DNA of 64,000 nt from Gymnopilus junonius (Eukaryota; Basidiomycota; Agaricomycetes; Agaricales; Galerinaceae). A model generated the notes under the pieces. It did no database searches. It had not been told where the DNA came from and saw only the letters and a list, made by a program, of their open reading frames with translations. The stretch covers positions 1-64,000 of the forward strand of contig JADNYJ010000027.1 of the NCBI GenBank assembly GCA_015501075.1, in the 5' to 3' direction. Numbering within the stretch: position 1 is the stretch's first letter; every line of letters begins with the position of its first letter. This document shows, in pieces, positions 47,081-59,389 of the stretch. A program made the translations under genes and the position numbers.

Positions 47081-48120
47081 CACGTCTTCGGACCAAACTT
47101 GTCACGTTCCCCGTCGACCATCACACATCCTCTTCACAAATCACATCACATGCATAACATTATTGCATAACGGGGACTCAACTTCAACGTCCTTTGGCGC
47201 TGCCTTCTAATGGTGGCTTACCAACCTATTTATTAATCACCCCAACGACCGATTACATATTCCGCGGCTTCGCTTATACGCTACTGGAAGCCTAATTCAA
47301 CCTTGCCAGAGCGCGAGAAGATAATGGAGTTGTTGTGGAGGAGGAGAGATTTTGCATTGGATTTTTAGACTAGGGCGTCGACTCGGACAAGTTCCAATAT
47401 TCTGGATCCACCAATCACCACTGTAGCACTAGTACTTCATTTCGATTTTCTTATTTTTTCCCATATTTATCTCTTGCACAGTACTTACCTACGACAACAC
47501 GCCAGTTAATAGTTGTAGTTAATTTATCCATCCATTCATGTATCCTTATTCTTATACTTCTTATACTTTTGAAGCTCTTTCCTCTGTATTGCAATCAAAT
47601 TTACATTCTAAATTGGCTCAAAATTAATGATTCCGATTCAGACGTCGCTAGTGACAACTAGGCATGTAGCTGCATGATCTTCAAAGAGGCAATGATCGAA
47701 CTGGAATATGCCTGGTAGAGTGCTCTAGACCAAACTATGACATCCGACTGGTTGGACGTATATACCCAGACCAGGGTGAGCAGACGACACGAAGGATCAT
47801 GACGACAAAGTAAAAATTCAGACAATGCATAATGTAATAAATCTCACCAGCTCGACTGGGATTTTTAACACGCCAGATCAAATGTACCCTTCCCTCCAAC
47901 GGACATCAAAGGGATATCTCCAATGGAGGAATCCGTAAAGTCCAAAAGTATGCCGAGTATAGCATCCGGACGGCAGGAATTGAACAAATCATAGGCCAGC
48001 TGCGGTTATCAACGGGCATCGAGGTTACTCTGAATGGGAAAAGTTTAGGTTTCCGCGGCAGAAGCTACCCAAATCACGTAGAGATGTAAATCTATGCCTT
48101 TAATAAAGTAAGTCTACATG
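47081..48120. other. Intergenic, no gene recognised
   Basis: Probably the 3' flank of the small gene, then unremarkable AT-rich sequence up to the convergent hydrolase. Confidence 0.45.
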
Positions 48121-49435
48121 TTATAGCTTGCCTTTGATATCAGCGATCCAAATTTCAGTCTTGATCTCCCTTCTTTCGCGGATGGACCACCATTGCAAAA
48201 TTGCTTCTACTACCTCGTCCTGACGACCGGTAAAATTGTGATCTGCTCCCTCCATGAGATTGAGTGTATGGGTACCAGGATTGCGTTTAGACAAAGCCCT
48301 TGCGTAGATCAAAGCATCATATCTAAGAGGGAAATGAGCTTTTTTAATCGTTCGCCAACGGAGATGAAAACTTACGGCGGAACAGTCGCATCTGAGAGGC
48401 CATGAAGCGTCAGGACATCCGTTGCTTGAGGAAATTTATCCCAAACAAATGACGTGTCCCAATTACAGAAGGTCTGGACATCCTCTGGGGTTATAATCGC
48501 AGTTATTTGCTTTCTGGCAACGGTTACATTCCACATGTAGAAACCCTGTTTGGCGAAATGTCCCTTCCATATGGTCCCAGATGGTGATTCTGAGAGAGAA
48601 AAGAAATTGAGACAAGGTCAACTCGGTTAGAAAGTTAGTTAAGAAGTTCGACGTTACCAAGAATTTTCTGATGCATAATTAAATTGAGCTTCTATTACCC
48701 CAACAAACGAAATATACACGTACAGGCATTCTATAACGAGCTGAGGCATTGACAAATGCTGGTACCTTACGACCATCTTCTGTAGAGGCTAGCCAACGAA
48801 AGGCAACAACGGAGCCTCGGGAATGTCCAATCAATAACTCAATGACGTATCCATAATGATTTTTCAGGTAGTCGACAACTGCTTGGAGGTCGATAATGTC
48901 GCCCGCTAAATCTCCTTGCTTCCAGACACCACCTGTTTCATGATTGCCGCTGGGATGAAACGAAACAATGATTAGCATACCATCCCAAACGAGCTCTAAT
49001 AAAAGGTACGCCACGAAAGCCCACAGGCTCAATTTAAGGGCGATGAAGAGAAGAGTATATACCCAAGGATCGAAAACAAACCTTACCGAAAATCAAATCG
49101 AAACGAATCTAGAGGAAACTTGAGTGCTAAACGCTTTTGAAAAAGATAGTCTTTGTGCCTAGAAGATTTCAATTTTGGTTCAACTCATGCTTATTGGGTG
49201 ATTTCAGCTCGGAGATACGGAGATATGCTGACCCCATGGTGCCATGAAGAATCTATTTGAGAAGGAATGAAGCGTCTTAAAATTTCCCAGTGATGTTATT
49301 ATGTTGACTCACTAATGCAATTTTACGACCAACAGTTGTGTGACCGGGTCCGAGCTGTTCAAGAATCCCGCATATCCTGATACCAGGATCCGTCGGATGG
49401 GGTATATACAGCTTCGTTGAGACACGGTCCGTCAT
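48121..49435 (-). CDS. Alpha/beta hydrolase (Hydrolase_4 / S33-like)
   Basis: Seven exons (49435-49313, 49252-49233, 49158-49087, 48949-48724, 48667-48658, 48589-48376, 48322-48121) give 288 aa. The fold markers are ILHGTMGHKDYLFQK (oxyanion HG), FRFDFRGNHETGG, the nucleophile elbow LLIGHSRGS, LTLHGLSDATVP (acid Asp) and EGADHNFTG (His), so the Ser-Asp-His triad is complete. Bacterial and fungal relatives act as esterases, lipases or peptidases on small substrates; the substrate here is not readable. Exon 5 is only 10 nt long, which keeps the KILESPSGT segment in frame. There is no signal peptide, so it is probably cytosolic. Confidence 0.9.
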
Positions 49436-49759
49436 CGCCAAGTTGAGGGTATACCGCTGTCGTTGTAATGCAAAAGAAATAAAACTCGGTCACTTGGCCC
49501 GCAAGTAGCAGAGTTGCACAGCCTAGTATTGAGAATGATGAGAGATGAGAGTTGCAGATAGAAAGATAAATTGAGTCGTCAAAGCTGCCGCCGGTTCACT
49601 AAACCGGTTGAAAGTTGCCGGTAGCCGGTCATCATGGTCATCACTCTCATAAAAGTAGTACATGGCATGTGCATAAGTAACAGTTGTACGTAGGGCCATA
49701 TATCCTGCAGACAAAGACGAGTATGCACACTTAGTCAAACGGCAGCCTGGACATCCCAT
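49436..49759. other. Short intergenic gap
   Basis: 324 bases between the start of the hydrolase gene and the stop of the L1-domain gene; nothing notable seen. Confidence 0.5.
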
Positions 49760-51500
49760 TCATTCCTGAGCCACTTTCTTCCCAAGCACAGCATTCTTTG
49801 CGCTCTTACCCCCTTTCGTTTTCGCAACGAGTTCCTTCTTCTTTTCCCCAACACCCCCATTGCGTTTTTGCTTCACTTCGTCCTTGGAGAGAGTAGGCTT
49901 GGCGGGCTTTTCCGAGCTTGATGCGGGCGCGAGAACAGCCTCCGGTGATTTAGAAATTTTCTTTTCCTTACCGGAACTATCCTTTCCAGCAGGCGCTGCC
50001 ACAGATGGGGAAGTAACAGTAACAACATTGGCAGACGAGATAGTATCAGCCGAAGATTCCACTTTTTTCTTCTTTTTGGAAGAGCCTTCCGACGACATGG
50101 ACAACAAAGTTTGTGGAGGAGCGTCTCGTGTAGCTGCCGGTTGTTGGGATTTCTTCTTTTTCTTGCCTTCCGGAACGGTAACGGTAGACGATAATTCAAC
50201 AGTAGGTGGGATCGTAGGTTTTTGGGCCTTCTTCGCAGTGACGGTGTCGGAACGGGTGGATGCAGGCTTTGCGGATTTGGCAGGTGCCTCAACGGCCTTA
50301 TGCTTTTTCGCTGGAGAATCGATGTCGGCGGAAGCAAATTTGCTGGGTTTTTGAGCAACTGCTTTTTTGTCCTTCTTGGTCGAGGAACCGTCATCGGCCT
50401 TGGCTTTCTTTTTTGGTTGTTCGTCCTCTTGTTCGTCTTCTTCTGAAGTTGACGCTCGTTTCCTTGATTTGGAAGTGACTTTCCTGGATTTGGCATCTTC
50501 AACATCCTCTTCAGAGTCGACCTCATCTTCTTGTATACTTTCATCCTCATCCTCGTCCTCCGCCTGAAGTCCGTGCCACCGTCCACCTTCCGCGTCGTCA
50601 AGTGTGCAGGACCATATGGGCAGGCTAACGCTAGAGTTGGTCTTTATGTGGAGACTTTGGATATTGTCCCAATTCCCTTTTATGGCTTTAGCGATAGCGG
50701 GTAGAGCAGTTTGAAGGTTGTCGAGGATTTGGGATGGAGTTTGGGACAACTTTCCGACCTTAATGGAACTAAAGATAATTCAAATTTTCATAAAAATAGA
50801 AAGCTTTACAGAAGTCGACGTACGTGCAAGTGCCTTGGTTCTGGTTCATGTAGGTTGAAGAAATGGCGCGCTCAAGCTCTCCTTTCAGATCCTTCCGCGT
50901 CAGGCAAACAGGGATAGGCTGTCTTTCAGACTATGAGCAATTTGGTGGCAAGAATGAAATAAGGAAACACTCACTTCTTCGCTTCAAACCATTTTGACCC
51001 CAATAACTTGGGCAGCAATGGTACCACCCGTTCGTCGGCCAAGAATAGCCCATTTTCCTTCAACAACATTCTTCGAGCCTCGAAAGGCTTGAACTTCCCC
51101 TTGAGCTTTTCGATGCCGACCACCCTTGATATGAATTTGATATTATGCTTCTCCAAGAGATCTTTATACTCTCGCTGAGGGTCCTTCGTGATCAAGCATA
51201 CAGCGCTTGTCCGTGGGTCGACAAGAGGGTGTACAATGGGACTAAACGGTTCAAATGAAAGATTAACAAATAAATATAGTTTACCCCCTTAACAACATAC
51301 ATTTTTACAGGCTTCAGCCTATGACCTGGGGGTATCGTTTTGACCGTGACATTGAGCCATACGTTTTGTTCTTTCGCTGGGAGGAGCTGGTTTTCTTCAA
51401 ACTTTTCCTTCTTCTTCAGTTCATGAGTATGAAGAGCTTCAACCGCCTTTTTGCATTGCTTCAGAGAAACATGAGAATCGATAAGAATGCCTTTAGCCAT
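49760..51500 (-). CDS. Ribosomal-L1-domain nucleolar protein (Cic1/Utp30/RSL1D1-like)
   Basis: Four exons (51500-51301, 51241-50975, 50922-50824, 50768-49760) give 524 aa. Residues ~1-240 form the L1-like fold: MAKGILIDSHVSLKQCKKAV, VWLNVTVKTIP, VCLITKDPQREYKDLL, FEARRMLLKENGLFLADERV and LPKLLGSKWFEAKK, then VGKLSQTPSQILDNLQTALP. A long acidic then Lys-rich tail follows (DEDEDESIQEDE, KKKAKAD, KKDKK, ending KKVAQE), typical of nucleolar assembly factors. Yeast Cic1 and Utp30 help pre-ribosome assembly; the same is expected here. It lies ~2.6 kb from eL14. Confidence 0.92.
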
Positions 51501-54142
51501 CGTCGAGAACGTGCAGAATAACGTGCACAATGTTCAGCTTCAAAAAATCTATGTTTGAGCTTGTTTGGTAGAAGCTTCCATGCCATCGCTTCGAGCCTCT
51601 GACCATGGCATCTCCCTCTGGTTAGAAATCGTCTTCATCATCTCATTGAAACGCATAATACGATTTTTATCTACTCCTGAAACTATTGGGGCTCTAGCTG
51701 TATTCTGTTCCGTGACTCGCTGCTGTTACAGTTCCGCTCAGCCTGGCTCCAGAGTCTATCTCCCTAGGACTTGACTCATGTCGGACTCACTCGACGTCGA
51801 CCCTTCTCGGTCTAAAAGACCAATGGATGCAAAAGACTATTACATTCCGTTCCACACTTACCGGCTTAGCCCGAGAAGCTGCAAAGGATTCACCCATTGT
51901 CGGACTGTCACCTTTTCCGACCTCTGCGTACTTGGTCTATCTCCGGTTGGCCAAGAAAAGACTAGAGTTCTATTTTCGCATTCAACGCAGATCATGCGGT
52001 GAAGACATATCTGACCTCCGAAGACTGCCTTTATCATTACCTTCCGTGACGGATGTCAGTGCATGTCCAATATTAGTAGGACGTTAAGTTAGCCGGAGGT
52101 GACCCAAGTTTTGACTTAACTCGATGCCCTTTTATTATCTTCACATTTCGATGGAACACTTTCACATTACCAACCTGCTGGTCAACATCAACCTTAGCTC
52201 CCGCAGGCTCAAATACTTGAATCTCCGGATTAGCAAATCGACGATCTTCCGAAAAGGGCGAAGGGATTTACCTCCCTAAGTTCGCTAAAGGCCCAGCGAA
52301 ATCGTCGTCCAACTAAATATTCACGCCTTAAGGAGTCTTCTTGCCGACTGAGCACTACCAAGTTAATTTCACATATTCTCTGCATCTGCTACAATGTGTG
52401 CGGTCCCTTGTGTTAAATACTTGTCGTAACCCAAAAGTTTTATGGAAGTCCCGAGAATTGGGAGGCTAAGGTTGAACATTTCCATCCCTACTCCTTATTG
52501 ACTGGGGTACGCGGCAAGTCTGGCATTCTCCCTTGCTTAAAGATTGTATTGCGGACGTATAGACAAAGGCCCCGTAACAATGGTTAAAGTTTCCCTCCAT
52601 TTCTCATCACTGAACGGATTCGTGTAACAATAAACATAACGGAGTCGATGTGAACGATCACGAAATGCATAGTGATGGTAAGGGAAATTTGCTTGCCCAT
52701 TCACCGTCGATAACCGCAAGGCGACAACAGTACAGTCTTCAAAGGTCCTGTAAAATTTTCAGTACATGCATAGTATAATGCAAGGCGTAACTGTCAGAAA
52801 AATCTGCAAAATTGCACGGTCCTATGAGTGAGATGACATCCAGACTTTGATAGTCCCCAAAGAATCGTAGATTTCTCGGGAAAAAAAATGGTAACATATT
52901 TTTTTCGCTTCCGAATCCGACCGCTGAAATAGAAATGCGGTTATAATTATAATCGCTGCTGGCAACAAGCAATCGGTCGAGGACCCAGTAAGATTGAACT
53001 TTCAGCCACAACTCTCGTTCGAAAGATATCTACATTTAGGTTTTTTCCGCCATGAAGCATTCCAAAGTACATCAAGAGGGACTGATACAGTTCCTTTTAG
53101 TTGGCCTCCCTCCTTGGCTCTGTCCTTGTTTGTTTCATTGATGCGGAACGTCTCATTATCTATCACGAGAAAATGTTGAAGGTTCTTGCTTAGTGAGGTA
53201 CCTCTCTTTGTTTCATCAGTCGCTAAGAAGCGTTTCGTTAAAAGTACGTCAAAGCACGACTATTTCCAGAGAGGTTATTTGAGGAGCAGTTTCGAACCAT
53301 TGCCTACAGCTCAGAGATCAGGTTCACGGGAAATAACCCACGCATAAAGATAGATGATTTTAGTGGGTTTTCTTGAAGAATATGGTTTCGCATCCAAGAG
53401 GAGGCACTCTGTCGTGCGACCCAGAGGTTACACCCTAGAATACTTCGCCCCTCGGCCATTCCAATAAATGGAATATAAGAGTCGACAGGCCATACGAGAT
53501 GCACGGCTTACACAAATCTCATACCCGGGTCACGTTATACTTAACATGTGAAAGGAAGCCAGAAAGATTTCATAGAGCAAGATAACCAAAAGATTTGTCT
53601 GTGAGCCTGGTGCCTATCTGATCGCAGTCGAGAAGATTCATAATACCAGATTATAGGCGGCGGCGAATAAGATGTACGGCGAAATCTGTTTCGACATCGC
53701 AGATCCTCCAGAGTTGCGCAGCGTCATCTTTTACGTGGAAGGGGTAGCCCGCTGCGGGGTCAAGGTAAAGAATTTGTAAATTTGCCCATGGTCAGATTCT
53801 CATTCAGCGCAGTTCTCGACGGTCCGATATCCCAGGTAGGTTCACTTATCCGCAGAATGTGACAGGGCCTATACGAAGAATATCATCGCATGAGATTTTG
53901 TGTGAATGCGGATGTCAGGGATGTTGGAAAGAGAGTTCACAGACTCTGTCTAAAGAAGTTTAAATCATGACGTAAGGGATTGCATTTGTATTTGTGTGGC
54001 CCAGACTTGCCGGTCCGAGTAATGTCTGCTTAGTCAGTATCCTTAAATCTAACTAGACACAAACAAAGTGCCAAAATCGTAGGCAGCGTCAACAGAACAC
54101 CCGCAACGACCTCAAGACACTCTCCTCAAGCCCAAAATTTCA
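51501..54142. other. Intergenic with probable decayed gene
   Basis: Near 51780-52087 plus-strand text such as LAREAAKDSPIVGLSPFPTS changes frame repeatedly and looks like a pseudogene of unknown type. The rest (52100-54140) shows no supported gene on either strand. Confidence 0.4.
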
Positions 54143-54862
54143 ATGGCGGTGAGTACGACATCCGTGAAGGGGGAACCTATGACCGTCCCCGCCGTTTCTG
54201 TCAAAAAAATCCGCAGTCGAAGGGGTGAATTTGGGTGGATGCGGTTCGGGTGGATTGGATGGACCTAACAGGATGGTGGTGACGGGACGGGTTTCTCTGG
54301 AGCTTGGAAGGCTTGTGGTTGAACATGTTCTGATGCTTTGTCTGCAGGATTCAAACTTCAAGCGTTTCGTGGAGGTGGGACGAGGTGCGCTCATTCTGTT
54401 TTCAGGCTCTACTCTGTGCTCATTCTTTCCATGTAGTTGTCCTCCTTAAATCTGGACCCTCCGCCGGCAACATCGCCGTGATTACTGAAATCATCGACCA
54501 CAACCGCGTATGAGGCCCGCTTCTACATATATTCCATTAAACTCATTTTATTTCTCCTACAGGCCATTATTGACGGTCCTACAACATCCGTTCCCCGCCA
54601 ATCTTACCCCTACAAGCACCTTACCCTCACCCCTCTCCGCGTCGCCAAGCTCCCCCGCGGTGCCCGTTCTGGTGCCGTCAAGAAATTCATCGAGAAGGAG
54701 TCTATCGTTGAGCGTTGGAACCAGTCTGCTTGGGCGAAGAAGCGTGCTGCCATCAGCAAGAGGCGGTCACTTAACGACTTTGGCCGCTTCCAAATTCTGG
54801 TGGCCAAGAAGCAGAGGAGAGATCTTGTCAGGAAGATCGTTGCGAAGGAGTCCAAGGCCTAA
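54143..54862 (+). CDS. RPL14: 60S ribosomal protein eL14
   Basis: Four exons (54143-54148, 54348-54384, 54437-54507, 54563-54862) give 137 aa, essentially the length of yeast Rpl14. The first exon is only ATGGCG. Sequence: MADSNFKRFVEVGRVV, LKSGPSAGNIAVITEIIDHN, PYKHLTLTPLRVAKLPRGAR, then a basic tail ending KIVAKESKA. The KOW-like barrel and basic C-terminus fit eL14, a structural protein of the large subunit. The first intron is 199 nt, longer than the other two (~52-55), as is usual for ribosomal-protein genes. Confidence 0.97.
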
Positions 54863-56077
54863 ACGTTTCATCGTTGGGCTTTTGCTTATGGGTGCGGAGG
54901 GTGCTTAGGATGTTTTTTGATACACCAAAACGAGATGCCATGCCGTATGTTTTGTTACACTATGCCACGTCTTTGCCATGTTTCTCGATAATTTCCTGCC
55001 GATGTGCTGTTAGTCTCAAAGCAACTATTCATCAAGTCGTCCAATTACCTGATTGTCGTTTGCGCACTCCTGAACCTGCCTCTTCTACCCGCTTGGATAT
55101 GCTTCCTGTGATCATTTTTATGGTTGACCTCAACGCTGCCAACCCATCGGCAAAGGGTATAACATATGTACCAGGATTTACCTAATTGCTGCGGTATACG
55201 ACAAGCCATCATTTCTTGCAATAGTTGTGGCTATGTTTGTTCACCAAGGTCCTGTGGAATAAGGCTCTATGGTAACACCAATGGATAACAGCCAGAATAG
55301 ATATAACCTTTTGGTGTTAACGGTTCCTTTCCTATGTGTCCAGGATGTACCTTTTTGTAAAGTTGCTGCCTGTGTAGTTCAGATAGAATCAGAAGGCACC
55401 CATCATGTTGGTAAGTAGGCCGGGGTGATAGAAACGGTCGTCCGCACATGTAGCAGGCAAACTTTAGAAAGGAATTTCCAAGGATTCCTGCACTGCATTT
55501 GTCGTCGCGACTCCATAAAGGAGTTACGGCTTCCAAGTTCCAACCAACAATAACCTACAAATTCTTCGAGGATTATAGACAACGTTTAACGAAAAGATCT
55601 ATTTCGCCAACGAGATTATTTGCCGTGTCAGCAGGTTTCGAATGAAATGCTGGAATCGGTCCGATGTTAAATAGCATGTTGACTGAGTATAAAATAAGTT
55701 TAGCCATCTGGAATCACAGATGCCATCCACGTCGAATAAAACCAGAATATTAATTGAGCGATTCTGAGCACAACAGCTAGCAATGCGCCATTCAGCAGCA
55801 AAAGATTGATTCTTGTGAAAGGAAATGGAAAGGGAAGGGAAGTCAAAGCGGACAGACGCTAAATCATATTTTGGCTACAGAAGCCGAAAGTTCGCACGAG
55901 AGCTAAGCGATTGGTTCCTGCCATCCTCCTCAGCTTTTTCTTCAATCCTCTACCACACCCACACTCTCCTTTTTTTCTTTTTGAAGGGGCCCAAGGGCGG
56001 TTGTGCGCTGCGAACGGTGCTCGCCTGGTCCCTCAAAAACTGCTTTCGAATTTAATTTTTCAAGGCCTGGAGGGGTG
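54863..56077. other. Intergenic, no gene recognised
   Basis: The eL14 3' flank, then sequence with only chance frames. The stretch from 55800 to 56077 is the C/T-rich leader of the CaaX gene. Confidence 0.5.
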
Positions 56078-58457
56078 ATGGCTCTTACCCAATCAGCACG
56101 GCTTGCTGGACCCTCCTGGGACGAGGAGGTTGTGCCTGCGTTGCGAAAACGTACGTGTTACGAGCTGATTCAGGATTTCATGCTAATGTGGCATTTTTTA
56201 TCATATTTACAGGCCTTGAAAGCGAAAGTCGGACCCTGGCGAGGCGCATATCCGCCATTTCTTTATCATCGGTCGATGAACCACCACCAACGACTTACAA
56301 CGCATATTCTGACCCTCGAGTGCGTCAGAATCAGGTCGTCTCCCCTTCTTCCCCTTTACCACCGCCTGGAGGCCAAAGGCCTCAACCGACTTATCAGCCA
56401 CGACCTTCTTTGGACTATCGTCCGAACCTAGCTGCCCCTCGTGTCAATGGTACTACGAACCCTTCAAAGCCAGCCGATAAACCAGAATACCAACGTGCAC
56501 GCACCTACTCATCACCATACGCTCCCAATCTGCCCAACGGTCACGCTAACGGCTCTGGTCGGCCCAAGCAGAACCCGACCAAGTCCGCCGACCCAACTCG
56601 CTCACTTTCCCCTCGACCTGCGGACGTGAAGCCCACACGGATCCCTAAAGCTTCTCGTACTTTAACTGGAGCCTCTTCTGGCTCCAATTCGCCCTATATG
56701 AATGGTGTCAGTCACGTCACATCAGACCTGCCTTATCAGCAGTCTTCAGAGCAGGCGTCGCTAATTCCTTCTTCTTCGCGCTCGACGGTTGATTTGCCAC
56801 TTCGAAAAGTTTCGGGTCTCTTGAATGAGACACCGCCGTTTCCTCCTGACAGTACAATGCCATCTGGATTTGAAGAAGATCCACCTCGACCGTCTATGGA
56901 GTCGGAAGAAAGGCCCTACGAGCATTGGTACCGAGGAGAGGTATCGAGGAATGGGGGAGTTGGGGAACTGAGGGTAGGTCGGAGGCAAGAAATGCTGGAT
57001 ATTGCGAACTATGGACACCTGATCGGGAACCGAAAAGCACCTGTGAACAGAGTACCATCAAGAGCAGCAGCAATTGACGACACGCCAAGGCCACGAAAGC
57101 GTGCTGGTAGCATTGCAGGGATGACCAATAAAGAGAGAGAACGAGAAAGTGTGTATCTGGATGAAGAGCATGCCAATGAGATTGGCCAGGTGTTGGATGA
57201 ACATCCTTTGACTGACCTAGATGGAGAAGGCTCTGACGTCAACTCGCTGTCTGAGGGCATGGTGGCCTATGCCTATATACCTGGGGAGGATGATAGTCCA
57301 CCTTCAGACCAGTGGACTATGACGGCTGGTGCCCACGAGACGCGCAGCACTACCCCAACGCCTAGCATGATACCGCGTGCGTCTTCACGGCAGCAAAATC
57401 TTCCTCCTACTCGAATACCAGGGCCATCTTCACGACGATCTTCTGAATCGCGGTCGACGACGACCATGTCACCTCAAATTGCCGCCTCTCGCTCTGGTGA
57501 TACCCTTTCTCCGAATACGGCCAACACATCGCCTAATCCATCAACATCCACATCAGGATTTCCTTCATCGTCTACTTCACGTCAACAGGCGTATGCAAAC
57601 CACACAGTACCGTCACCGTCACAAAAACGTGGTCCTTCGCCCGGGACAAGGAAACCACGGACGGCTAATGCTGCGAAGGCGACAAAGGCGAAAACTTTGT
57701 CTGTGAAGAAAGAGGAAGAGTCCAAGAGGACGAGTGTTGCTTACTACCCCTCGCCCGGATCGGATGAGGAGGATATGGCGGATGCTATTCCTTCATGGAC
57801 TCAACCTGTTCCGCGAGAAGGAAATTGGGACGAGGTAAGTCAAGCTCCGGGTCTGTGAGGCTCTCTATTTGACGCTTTGTCTCTTCTTTTTTGCAGGTTG
57901 TACTACCCGTGGTTGCCAGGAAGAAAGGCCTGGAAGGGTATTACGAAAATGCTACTGGCAGTCCTCAACCCAAGAAGCCCGTGACGTCAGTAGAACCTGT
58001 GCGTAAACTTTTCAAATACCTTTCCGCGATTTCCGCCCCGGAGCTCGACTCGGGGTGGAAGATTTGCAATTTGATTTGTACTGACACACTTCCTCTTTCT
58101 TCCTGTTTCATTCAGGCTCCTGGTACATTCGGATTTGATCATTCCAAATACCGACCTCCACGCGACAACTTTGAGACCATACCCATGGATGAGTTTGGAC
58201 GTCCTGAGCGGCCTATTGTTGACCAAAATGAGGCTTCGAACAAGCCAAATGGGTTGACCATTCAGCCAGAAGATCCTCGCAATGTCAATCGGATGCAGGC
58301 TGGCCCACCTTCGCCTGTGCCTTTCGCGGATTATGCGCCGACTGCTGTCCAACATGTCAATCCAAGTGCACTAGAGGCCCAGCTGGATGCACAGCGGCAA
58401 CAACGGCAGGAGGAAGAGGACAAGGGCGCTGGATGTTGTCAGTGCGTTGTTATGTGA
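56078..58457 (+). CDS. Disordered protein with C-terminal CaaX motif
   Basis: Exons 56078-56150, 56213-57834, 57897-57998 and 58116-58457 give 712 aa. The N-terminus is MALTQSARLAGPSWDEEVVP. Most of the length is Pro/Ser/Thr/Arg-rich and disordered. Short conserved-looking blocks are EHWYRGEVSRNGGVGELRVG (~275), a MLDIANYGH segment, and near the end VVLPVVARKKGLEGYYEN and FGFDHSKYRPPRDNFE. The end is GAGCCQCVVM: CVVM is a CaaX box (prenylation) and the extra cysteines could be palmitoylated, so membrane attachment is likely. I do not recognise a named family; conservation in other mushrooms should be checked. Confidence 0.85.
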
Positions 58458-59389
58458 TACAGCCTTGGTCCCTCCTTCCGCACACTGGCGCTTTGCCCTT
58501 CCTCTTGGCAGGGTTTTGCCCTGTTCATCGTTGGTAATGAACCCTTTCACCTTTCTTCATCTTCGCTTCATAACCAAGTATCCATCATTGTAACCTCTTC
58601 ATCGCTTCCAAACCTTCCCGATCTTCTCAATCTTACACTTCCTATCCACATCCACATTGCCACATTGCACAACTCCTCCCCGCCGCTGCCGTCCACACTT
58701 TCCTAACCACAGTTTTTTCTCCCTTTTTGCTAGGGACATTGTTGGCATCCACTCGTTTCCTCCTCCAACTCTAACTACCTATTCACTGTTCAGACCGCTA
58801 CCGCTACCTCCCGCTATACCAAATGATATTGATTACCCATTATTAATTTAACGACATCATGATTTTTTAAACTGTCTATTGATTACCCTCTTGACCCTTT
58901 TGTCCTCTTCTTTCTCCTATTCTCGGTGGAGCTACCTATCTACATATATTTGGCGCCGCATATTCTTCGACGAGGTAGCCTCACTCTCGCTTTGGGAGTT
59001 GTATTTTAACTAATTCTTTTTCCCTTTCTTTTCCTCCTCTTTTACCCTCGGGCTTTCTGGCCGCACTTGCAGGTGATGACTCTCTCCTTTTTTCCATTAC
59101 ATGTCTTCTGCTACTACGTTCGCATTATTCTGGGTTGCTCATCGTATTGCCATAATATATTTCCTTGCATCTAGACGTTGAGCCAACAATTTCGAGAGAA
59201 GTGCACTCCAAAAATAGACCTTTGACGTAACGCTCCGTTACTCCACGTGACTTATGATCACTGTTCCGGAATTGTTGCAGTTGGGGTTATTGTCGACCTC
59301 ATTCGTCACATCCTGCAAAGCACGACTCTAAGACTGTTCCTCACCACCGCCCCATATACTCCTACAGAAGACGACGATATACCAGCAAT
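58458..59389. other. Intergenic, pyrimidine-rich
   Basis: 932 bases between tandem genes. Strongly C/T-rich from 58600 to 59100, as in fungal 3' UTRs and promoters. The open frame at 58657-58851 is low complexity and not supported. Confidence 0.5.

Noticed and set aside
49860..50354. 164-aa plus-strand frame and a 242-aa minus-strand frame (49873-50601)
   Set aside because: Both are shadows of the Lys/Ser-rich tail of the L1-domain protein.
53285..53300. Reverse-strand GGTTCGAAA-like tRNA B box
   Set aside because: The following bases do not complete the T-arm and no A box lies at the right distance.
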